Shown: positions 22,032 through 28,936 of the stretch, piece by piece
How the letters are laid out: every line of letters starts with the position of its first letter
Position numbering within the stretch: the stretch's first letter is position 1
NCBI GenBank assembly: GCA_037141915.1
Contig: JBAXBP010000023.1
Coordinates: forward strand, 1-30,197
Source: CAIRDP01 sp037141915
GTDB lineage: Bacteria > Bacteroidota > Bacteroidia > Bacteroidales > FEN-979
DNA: 30,197 nt
Reading direction: 5' to 3'
Notes under the pieces: model-generated
The model's input: only the letters and a program-made list of their open reading frames with translations
What the model was told of the DNA's origin: nothing
The model's database searches: none
Made by a program: the position numbers and the translations under genes

Positions 22032-24968
22032 TTAAAAACTTACAGAATAAACAAACTGGCACCCCCAGCTGTTGTTGACCGGAAAGTACATCGGCCTTAC
22101 GCCCAGTTCAAAGGGATAAACGAACCTGAGAATATGCATTTCGGCGGTAAGCTCTGAGCCAATGGTCTGGTAAAGATTTGGCAGTTTCCAGTCAATCTTC
22201 TCTGAATCGTCTCCCATGGCCTGGTCATAGAACAGGTTCAGTTTGAAACGTTTGAAATAAAATACTCCGCCAACGCTCCAGTCGGGGCAAAACAAGGGGA
22301 ACTTATAGTTCAGTGAGATGGTGAACAGGTGGTTGTCGTAACCGTTGGTATAACCTCTCGGATAAGGTATGATTTCGGAATAGCTGTACCCGTAAACAGT
22401 CTTTTCATTGCGCTGCTGGTAACCTCCGTACAGCCAGATCCCGTGATGCCTCAAAATGCCGGGGAAATAAAAATCGGCCTGGGCTGCCCAGATGGATCCC
22501 AGGTCATAACCACCGAAAGGGCTGTTGGTAAAGGTGAACCTGAAATCCTGGCCCCAGCGGTAATACATGTCCTGGTAGTTCGAACGTTTGTACTGGTAAT
22601 AAGTGAGGTTATATGTTACCAGGTTAATCCAGCCATTGGTGAAAACATCCGGAGTGGAATTGTCGTGCATCACATCAGTCATGTAAGCGCCCACCGAGGG
22701 GGTAAGTTTCCTGAACCAGGTGCGCCTTGAAAAGTTCAGCGGGACGGAAACCGTAAGCCCTGCCTTGAACTCATTCCAGGTGAACCTTGTCTTTGCCGAA
22801 GATTTGCTTGTGATGTAATAACCCGCCCTCTTCCCGTACGAAGAACTCAGGTCAAAAACAGGGAACAAGCCCTGGTAGCTGAAGTTCAGGAAGAACTGCC
22901 CGGTACGTTCGTTGTAATCCCAGTCATAACCCGCACTTGCGAAAGCAGAACTCAGAACGTTCTGCGACAGGGCCATCACTCCGGGATGCAGGGTAAGGTT
23001 CGAAACGCTGAACGATGCAGGCGCCCAGGAATGGACATTGAACAGGTGGGCCGCTTTTGAATATTTTTTTGATGAATACTGCGGATGAGGGAGCGTCGCG
23101 GAATCAGCTTTCCCCGCCGGAGATTGCAGCATACGGAATAATCCTTCGTTCAGCAGGGTATCCTGGAGATTTACGCCTTCCTGCTTTGCAAGCACGTCAT
23201 ACAGCCTGAAAGCCTCATTTTTTATCTTGTTTACCGGCATCCAGGTGGTTGAATCCAGCCTGGTTTCGGAGACCATAAGCCCGTCGCTACAATAATCGGA
23301 ATAAAGCTGGCGTGACTTGCTACTGTTGAAGTCAGGATCAAGGGAACCGAACTTTGCGGAAGTGACCCTCAGGATATTATGTGAAACGGTATCGACTGCA
23401 TACAGGTTCTCTATCCCCGTGTAATCTGATGAAAAAACAATGTAATTGCCGATCATATGGGATGGGCCGTCAATATCAGTGTATGTGAAAGGGATATAGT
23501 ATGTGATTTTCCCGGTCCCCAGGTTCAGGCCTGCAATGGTCTTCCCTTTTTCATTCATATAAATAAAGATGATCTGCCTGTCGTTATCGGTGAAGTCGGG
23601 CGACTGGAAGTTGGCGCTGCCTTCAGCTTTTATTGATATGAGTACTTTCCCGTCTGTCATGCTCAGAACTTCAATGAATGATTCACCGCCAGGGCTGTTT
23701 CTAACTGCCACTATTCTGGTTCCGTCATGGGAAAGATTAGGGGCAAAATATCTTGCTTTACGGGTGAGGTGACGGACTTTCCCGGTCCTGGTGTTGTAAA
23801 GCCAGAGATTTGAATAGTTACGGTTGTCCCATCTCAGGTCGGGTTCATACTCGGCCCAGGCGATAAGGTCCCCCGAAACCGAATTGCTGCCGTCCTGAAA
23901 TGCCCCGACCTGTATCAGGTTTTTCTCACGACCGTCAGGGAAAATTTTAACAAAACGGTCCACGCCTTCATTGCTCGAGCGTTCGGCAATGACAACACTG
24001 TCATTCTGGTACAAGGGATGGGTGTAAACAGTATAATTTTTCGGGTTCCGCTTTGTGAGCATCCTTGACGGGGTCAATTGTGTTTTTTGATCCTGCTCCT
24101 TCCATATACTGTCAAGTTCGGCCAGGGATTTTTTGTACCACCTGACTTTGCGCAGGCCGGTAGTGCGTTTTATCCCGTCGGCAAAGGGAATGACCATGAA
24201 AGGATATTTTGCCACATGGTCAAGACTGTAATCCCAGATCTTTGGCCCGTAATCCTTCCTTCCCATGCCAACCAGGTAATATCCCAGGTCATAGGCATTG
24301 GGAATAAAAGTTTTATAGGAACCCAGCGTTGCCTTGTTGAAGTTATAAATTCCTTTTTCGAGTAACTGTGCTCTTAAAGTCCTTTCAAACCCGGCTGAAC
24401 GCCCCCTTCCGGTCTTTGTAAGCGCTGTTTCGGTAGCTGTTGCATCGCCTTCAAGGAACCAGGTTGGGACGAAAGCGCCAAGTATGCCTCCTGTGGCCTG
24501 TTCCCCGAAGATGTAATACATTGCCCTTGTAAAACCGCGGTTCATCTTGTTGATCTGGAGTGAATGCCGGTACTCATGTATGGCAAGCTGCTCAAGCCAT
24601 TCTTCGGCATAGGCGTCGGGATCAGGGGCGGGAAAAAGTTCTATGCGCTTGGGAGCCCACACGGTGACCCCGTTTGAAATGCTTGATTCCGTATGGATTA
24701 CGATGGGTATGCGGGGAGGTTTTGCAGGCAGGGTTTTGGTCTCGTATCTCCACACCTTATCCATAATGCGAGCCAGGTATTGGGCATGAGTCTCATAAGT
24801 TGAGGGATAGATGATCCTGAATTTGTCATTTTTTATCTGCCTCCAGTGAATGGAAGCAGGATCCTGTCCTGTTGAATAATATTGGGATCTCAGGCAAAGG
24901 GGAACGACGGCTAAAATGAATGCAAAAAGAATGCATGCAAACCTTGTTCTGAAAACCTGGTGCATCAT
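22032..24968 (-). CDS. Large exported protein with peptidase-MA-like zinc motif, propeller-like region and barrel-like C-terminus
   Basis: 978 residues. A signal peptide covers 1-28 (CILFAFILAVVPLCLRS|Q). The N-terminal domain has a gluzincin-type zinc site: H131, E132 and H135 in AIHEYRHSLQ, and E173 in TWFLEGDATA. This is the layout of the peptidase MA group. Residues about 330-590 read as TolB/WD40-like blades, with repeated forms such as APNLSHDGTRIVAV and SPDFTDNDRQIIFI. The last 300 residues look like an outer-membrane beta-barrel, with alternating aromatic strands (YYQYKRSNYQDMYYRWGQD) and a terminal Phe (SVSF). The catalytic Glu is intact, so it may be an active surface protease, but no substrate is known to me. 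Its start is 1 bp from the hldD stop, so it is probably the last gene of the operon. Confidence 0.8.
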   Translation of the reverse strand: MMHQVFRTRFACILFAFILAVVPLCLRSQYYSTGQDPASIHWRQIKNDKFRIIYPSTYETHAQYLARIMDKVWRYETKTLPAKPPRIPIVIHTESSISNGVTVWAPKRIELFPAPDPDAYAEEWLEQLAIHEYRHSLQINKMNRGFTRAMYYIFGEQATGGILGAFVPTWFLEGDATATETALTKTGRGRSAGFERTLRAQLLEKGIYNFNKATLGSYKTFIPNAYDLGYYLVGMGRKDYGPKIWDYSLDHVAKYPFMVIPFADGIKRTTGLRKVRWYKKSLAELDSIWKEQDQKTQLTPSRMLTKRNPKNYTVYTHPLYQNDSVVIAERSSNEGVDRFVKIFPDGREKNLIQVGAFQDGSNSVSGDLIAWAEYEPDLRWDNRNYSNLWLYNTRTGKVRHLTRKARYFAPNLSHDGTRIVAVRNSPGGESFIEVLSMTDGKVLISIKAEGSANFQSPDFTDNDRQIIFIYMNEKGKTIAGLNLGTGKITYYIPFTYTDIDGPSHMIGNYIVFSSDYTGIENLYAVDTVSHNILRVTSAKFGSLDPDFNSSKSRQLYSDYCSDGLMVSETRLDSTTWMPVNKIKNEAFRLYDVLAKQEGVNLQDTLLNEGLFRMLQSPAGKADSATLPHPQYSSKKYSKAAHLFNVHSWAPASFSVSNLTLHPGVMALSQNVLSSAFASAGYDWDYNERTGQFFLNFSYQGLFPVFDLSSSYGKRAGYYITSKSSAKTRFTWNEFKAGLTVSVPLNFSRRTWFRKLTPSVGAYMTDVMHDNSTPDVFTNGWINLVTYNLTYYQYKRSNYQDMYYRWGQDFRFTFTNSPFGGYDLGSIWAAQADFYFPGILRHHGIWLYGGYQQRNEKTVYGYSYSEIIPYPRGYTNGYDNHLFTISLNYKFPLFCPDWSVGGVFYFKRFKLNLFYDQAMGDDSEKIDWKLPNLYQTIGSELTAEMHILRFVYPFELGVRPMYFPVNNSWGCQFVYSVSF

Positions 24969-24969
24969 T

Positions 24970-25935
24970 TCAGTAATATCTTGTTGACTGGAGGTATGCC
25001 TGCACGTATTCTGTAATACTGTCTTCGAGGCTGTGAAAAGGTTTTGAATAACCTGTCTTTCTCAGTTTGTTCATTTTAGCTTCGGTGAAATACTGGTATT
25101 TGTCGCGGATGTCGGCGGGCGTATCTATGAATTCGATGTCAGGTTCAAGATCAAGTGAATGAAAAACTGAATTCACCAGGTCAAGAAAGGTCCGGGCCTG
25201 CCCGGTTCCAAGGTTGTAAATACCGGGATCCCTGCGGTGCTGGAACATGAAAAACAACACATCAACGACATCTTTCACGTAGATGAAGTCGCGCAACTGC
25301 TTCCCGTCCTGGTAATCGGGCCTGTGAGACCGGAACAGCTTCACCCTGCCCACAGCCTTTACCTGGTTAAATGCATGAAAGACCACGGATGCCATCCGCC
25401 CTTTATGATATTCATTTGGACCGAAAACATTGAAAAATTTGACCCCGTACCAAACAGGCGGAGCGGAAGTCTGCTTCAGCACCCATTTATCGAATTCGTT
25501 CTTTGAAATTCCGTACGGATTTAGCGGCTGGAGCTTCTCACTCAGATCATTGTTGTCGTCATACCCCAGGGTCCCGTCGCCATAGGTGGCGGCGGAAGAA
25601 GCATACACCAGGGGGATGCCATTAAGCGTGCAGAATGACCATATTTTCTTGCTGTATCCAATGTTGAGCTCATCGAAAACCGCCATGTTGAATTCGGTGG
25701 TATCGGTGCGTGCGCCAATATGGAAAATAAACTCTATGTCTTTTGCATGCAACGGGAGCCAGTTGAAAAGATCTTTGCGGTCAACTTTCTCACGGAAAGC
25801 TTTATGAGTAAAATTATTACTCTTGTCGGCCCGGGAAAAATCGTCAACGATCACAATATCCCTGATCCCTTTGTTGTTGAGTTTCCCCACAAGGCAACTC
25901 CCGATAAAACCCGCTGCTCCTGTAACTATAATCAT
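24970..25935 (-). CDS. hldD: ADP-glyceromanno-heptose 6-epimerase-like SDR enzyme
   Basis: 321 residues. The enzyme epimerises ADP-D-glycero-manno-heptose to the L-glycero form used in the LPS inner core. The Rossmann nucleotide motif GAAGFIGS lies at 6-13. The active-site residues of extended SDRs follow: the Ser/Thr stretch YASSAATYGDG at 111-121, then Y141 and K145 in YGISKNEFDKW. HIGARTDTTE at about 72-81 and KQLRDFIYVKDV are specific to the HldD/RfaD branch rather than to UDP-galactose epimerases. It follows the decarboxylase gene on the same strand after 52 bp that hold a GTACATT repeat. Together with the LptD-like and OstA-like genes it shows that the organism makes LPS. Confidence 0.92.
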   Translation of the reverse strand: MIIVTGAAGFIGSCLVGKLNNKGIRDIVIVDDFSRADKSNNFTHKAFREKVDRKDLFNWLPLHAKDIEFIFHIGARTDTTEFNMAVFDELNIGYSKKIWSFCTLNGIPLVYASSAATYGDGTLGYDDNNDLSEKLQPLNPYGISKNEFDKWVLKQTSAPPVWYGVKFFNVFGPNEYHKGRMASVVFHAFNQVKAVGRVKLFRSHRPDYQDGKQLRDFIYVKDVVDVLFFMFQHRRDPGIYNLGTGQARTFLDLVNSVFHSLDLEPDIEFIDTPADIRDKYQYFTEAKMNKLRKTGYSKPFHSLEDSITEYVQAYLQSTRYY

Positions 25936-25956
25936 AGATTTTTTTTTAATTCATTT

Positions 25957-25984
25957 GTACATTGTACATGGTACATTGTACATT
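25957..25984. repeat. Four GTACATT heptamers between decarboxylase and hldD
   Basis: GTACATT, GTACATG, GTACATT and GTACATT in tandem. Each unit overlaps the palindrome TGTACA. It occupies half of the 52-bp spacer, next to a run of T. Confidence 0.75.
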
Positions 25985-25987
25985 AGT

Positions 25988-27379
25988 TCACGTCCAAAAC
26001 CTGATAATATCCTCCATCCCTTCCCTCTCTTTCAGGATCACAAATTCCTCTCCGTCATTATAATACCCTATGATCCTTGGTGCAAACCTGCTGTTGTACC
26101 TCGACCACATCGCAAAAGTATACCCTCCGGTATCATGAATCACCAGGTGATCTCCTTCCTGCACCTGGGGTAAAGAGACTCCCTTGGCCAGTATATCCCC
26201 TGAGAAACATAAAGGTCCGGCAAGATTCCAGGGACTTTCCGAAACACCCTGTTTTATAAAGCCATCCTGACCAAGAACAGTATATTCATGAAGCCAGTCC
26301 CTGGGGTTCAGACATTCACGAATGAAGAGGTCCGCGCCGACATGAATCATGGCCGTATTCACCCCCGGGTCGTGCTTTACATATTCCACCCTGCTTACGG
26401 TCCAGCCTGCGTTGGTATAAGACCAGCGCCCGAATTCGGTAATGAGGCGGATGCCGTGATCCGTGAAACGTGAATCGTGATCCGTGAACCGTGAATCGTG
26501 ATCCGTGAATCGTGAATCGTGAACCGGGCCGCCGGGTATGGGTGAATTACCTTCACTGAAAAGGAGTGGGGCTCTTTGTTTCAGGGCCTCAACATATGCT
26601 TCCATGGCAGCCGGCTTGCTATTCCTGAAATAGGAAACAGGCAATCCTCCGCCAATATCAAATGTGGTGACCTGGCGGTATCCTTTTTTCGACAGAGTAA
26701 GTTGATTGATCTCAAGCATCAGGTCGTACAGATTGCCGGTTCCTTCAGCCAGCATATCCAGTGAACATCCCTGAGATCCGACATGAAGATGCATCCCGGT
26801 AAGAAAGTCATTCTCGATGAATGCCTTCACCAGCTCTTCCCTGCGGAATCTCAGGGGGACCCCGAATTTTGAATACACTCCTGCAACGCTTGATTCGGCA
26901 ATACTTCCTTCACCAATCTGCGGATTGATCCTGATCCCAATACTAAATTTCGCTTTTCGCTTTTCGCTTTTCGCAATTTTGTCCTTTACCCTTTCCAGCT
27001 CAGCAAGATTATCCAGGTTCAGGTGTATCCCCAGGTCCAGAGCAAGTTCTAATTCTTCAGGAGTTTTAACGGGAGAATCATATACAATCATTCCCGGGCT
27101 GAATCCCATGTGGAGAGCCATTTTGACTTCTCCGAGCGAAGCTGCTTCCACACCGCAGCCAAGTTCCCTGCTGATTTTCATGATGCCAGCAAGCGGACAG
27201 GCTTTGATAGCCAGCCCGTGAAGCGTGGTTGAGGGGAAACATGATTTCAGGTTATTGATCTTTTCACTGAGGTAAGAGAGATCATAAAAGATCAGGGCGC
27301 TGTCCTCCCTGCGGATGAGGCCTGCCTGCATTGCTTTTTGAAATGCAGCCGATATTTTCCCGGACGAAAGATTTTCCAT
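25988..27379 (-). CDS. PLP-dependent (fold III) decarboxylase, diaminopimelate decarboxylase-like
   Basis: 463 residues. Fold-III (alanine-racemase-like) decarboxylases such as LysA remove CO2 from an amino acid. The PLP lysine is K59 in LAIKACPL. Further motifs are GVEAASLGEV, HVGSQGC at 199-205, the phosphate-binding DIGGGLPVSY at 241-250, EFGRW (EPGR in relatives) and the late TGGYTFAM with Tyr420. The substrate signature CESSD of LysA reads CFSGD at 391-395, so the substrate may not be meso-diaminopimelate. Two repeat arrays sit in frame. CGCTTTT heptamers encode KSEKRKAK (about 137-144). A 21-bp unit repeated three times encodes HDSRFTD three times (287-307). Both fall between conserved blocks. 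It is 14 bp after mqnD on the same strand. Confidence 0.85.
   Translation of the reverse strand: MENLSSGKISAAFQKAMQAGLIRREDSALIFYDLSYLSEKINNLKSCFPSTTLHGLAIKACPLAGIMKISRELGCGVEAASLGEVKMALHMGFSPGMIVYDSPVKTPEELELALDLGIHLNLDNLAELERVKDKIAKSEKRKAKFSIGIRINPQIGEGSIAESSVAGVYSKFGVPLRFRREELVKAFIENDFLTGMHLHVGSQGCSLDMLAEGTGNLYDLMLEINQLTLSKKGYRQVTTFDIGGGLPVSYFRNSKPAAMEAYVEALKQRAPLLFSEGNSPIPGGPVHDSRFTDHDSRFTDHDSRFTDHGIRLITEFGRWSYTNAGWTVSRVEYVKHDPGVNTAMIHVGADLFIRECLNPRDWLHEYTVLGQDGFIKQGVSESPWNLAGPLCFSGDILAKGVSLPQVQEGDHLVIHDTGGYTFAMWSRYNSRFAPRIIGYYNDGEEFVILKEREGMEDIIRFWT
26459..26521 (-). repeat. Three 21-bp units inside the decarboxylase gene (heptamer based)
   Basis: Three copies of CACGATTCACG(A/G/T)TTCACGGAT, each made of three heptamers close to ATTCACG. 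They encode HDSRFTD three times. Further partial heptamers lie on both sides (26455-26524). Because 21 is divisible by 3, gain or loss of units keeps the reading frame. Confidence 0.85.
26951..26978 (-). repeat. CGCTTTT heptamers inside the decarboxylase gene
   Basis: CGCTTTT at 26951-26957, 26958-26964 and 26965-26971, then CGCAATT. This is the same unit as in the 12859-12923 hairpin and close to the array before gatD. Here it is translated, as a Lys/Arg-rich stretch. Confidence 0.8.
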
Positions 27380-27393
27380 AATTCCGGATAAAT

Positions 27394-28194
27394 TTACAAA
27401 ATAATATTCTTTTCTTTCGCAATCTCAAGCAGCTTCGACACTGCTGATGATCCTTCAGCTCCAAGCCGAAGGGTGAAATCATTAACATATAGCCCAATAT
27501 GTTTCATGACAACCTCCGGGCTCATTTCCTGGGCATTGGCAAGCACAAAGGGCATGGTGTCAGGCCCGTTAAGCATGGCGTATTCCACGCTGCGGTGCAT
27601 AATACGGTTCAGCTTGTTGATGACATCATATCCAAGGCTGCGTTTGGCAACAATACCTCCGAGAGGGATAGGGGCCTGTGTAAGTCCCTCCCAGAATTCA
27701 CCAAGGTCAAGCAGTTTGAGAAGGCCTTTTTCCTGGTAAGTGAACCTGTTCTCATGAATGATGACCCCGGCATCCACGTTGCCGGCCAGAATTGCTTCTT
27801 CAATTGCGCTGAAAACCAGGAACCTTCTGAGCTTTGCTTCAGGGAAAGCCAGGCGAAATAAAAGATGGGCTGTGGTATATTCCCCGGGTATTGCAATAGT
27901 CATCAGCGGGATGTCTTCGCCGGGAATTTCCTTGCCGGCTATCAGCAGAGGACCGTTACCCCGGCCCAGGGCGCTTCCGCTTTGCAGAAGCACATAGGCC
28001 TGCTGCAAATACAGGAATGCATGGTAGCTGACCTTGATCATGTCGGCCCCACCCTTTAAAGCGATATGGTTCAGGGTTTCAACATCCTCCATCCTGAAAT
28101 CGAATTCAAGTCCTTCGATATCTATCTTGCCATGGACAAGGGCATCGAAAATAAACGTGTCGTTCGGACAAGGTGAAAATGCAAGCCTGATCAT
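27394..28194 (-). CDS. mqnD: 1,4-dihydroxy-6-naphthoate synthase
   Basis: 266 residues, normal length. MqnD converts cyclic dehypoxanthinyl futalosine to 1,4-dihydroxy-6-naphthoate in the futalosine route to menaquinone. The N-terminal FSPCPNDTFIFDALVHGKID and VETLNHIALKGGADMIKVSY are characteristic, followed by SGSALGRGNGPLL and AIPGEYTTAHLLFRLAFPE. The fold is that of a periplasmic-binding-like protein without a signal peptide, so the enzyme is cytosolic. It lies 11 bp after mqnB, giving two pathway steps in one operon. mqnA, mqnC and mqnE are not in this window. Confidence 0.95.
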   Translation of the reverse strand: MIRLAFSPCPNDTFIFDALVHGKIDIEGLEFDFRMEDVETLNHIALKGGADMIKVSYHAFLYLQQAYVLLQSGSALGRGNGPLLIAGKEIPGEDIPLMTIAIPGEYTTAHLLFRLAFPEAKLRRFLVFSAIEEAILAGNVDAGVIIHENRFTYQEKGLLKLLDLGEFWEGLTQAPIPLGGIVAKRSLGYDVINKLNRIMHRSVEYAMLNGPDTMPFVLANAQEMSPEVVMKHIGLYVNDFTLRLGAEGSSAVSKLLEIAKEKNIIL

Positions 28195-28205
28195 GAAGAA
28201 AGGAT

Positions 28206-28895
28206 TTATATTTTCTGGAGTTCTTTCAGCAGATGTTCAAGGAATTTATTCAGAGTGTTGAGTGAAAGAGGAATGTTCCATTTTGATTTATCTCTCTCTT
28301 CAACATAATTCGAAACAGCCCTGATCTGGATAAAGGGGATGTTCTGCATGAGGCATGCGTAGAAAAATGCAGCGCCTTCCATACTTTCTACGTCCCCGTG
28401 GTAAATTTCGTTAAGCCGGTCTATGGTCTTCCTCGTGGCATGGATCATATTCACCGTTACGCCTTTGGCCACAGGCAGGGTCTCTATCAGCGGGGAAGGC
28501 AGAGCCGATTCGTTGAGCAGCCATCCACCCTGGTATGGAAAGGCATCAGGATCGGCGAGGCCCAGGTCGAATATCGAAAGGAACTTACCTTCTTCCTCTG
28601 CTCCCAGAAGCCCGAATGCTTCAGCTTTTATGTTAAAGAGAGTCCCTATCCGGATCTTAGTGGAATATGCCCCTGCAATCCCGGCATTGAGAGCCAGGTC
28701 GTATTTCGTTTTCTGGAGCTGAACTCCAAGGTGAAAGGCGGTGTGTGTCATGCCTATACCTGTCATCAGGAAATCGATCTCATGATTCAGGTAACGGTAG
28801 TGCTGGAGAAGATCGCCTTCTGCGCTAATGAATGTGATCTTCTGAAGCAGTGGCCTGAGCTCGAAATTAGTGGCGGCAACGATAAGTATTTTCAT
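28206..28895 (-). CDS. mqnB: Futalosine hydrolase
   Basis: 229 residues of the nucleoside-phosphorylase fold. MqnB splits futalosine to dehypoxanthine futalosine and hypoxanthine. Motifs: MKILIVAATNFEL, FLMTGIGMTHTAFHLG, LALNAGIAGAYS, and the purine-nucleosidase signature VESMEGAAFFYACL with IRAVSNYVEERDK near the end. MTA/SAH nucleosidase is the main alternative, but direct coupling to mqnD (11 bp) supports MqnB. It is the first gene of the five-gene minus-strand run down to 22032. The MFS transporter upstream ends 41 bp away and may be read into it. Confidence 0.93.
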   Translation of the reverse strand: MKILIVAATNFELRPLLQKITFISAEGDLLQHYRYLNHEIDFLMTGIGMTHTAFHLGVQLQKTKYDLALNAGIAGAYSTKIRIGTLFNIKAEAFGLLGAEEEGKFLSIFDLGLADPDAFPYQGGWLLNESALPSPLIETLPVAKGVTVNMIHATRKTIDRLNEIYHGDVESMEGAAFFYACLMQNIPFIQIRAVSNYVEERDKSKWNIPLSLNTLNKFLEHLLKELQKI

Positions 28896-28936
28896 AAAGC
28901 TTCATGCTTATGATTTATGTGGATGAAGGGGCCCGT

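Noticed and set aside
26455..26524. CRISPR array
   Set aside because: Units are 7 or 21 bp with no unique spacers, lie in frame in a gene, and no cas genes are near.
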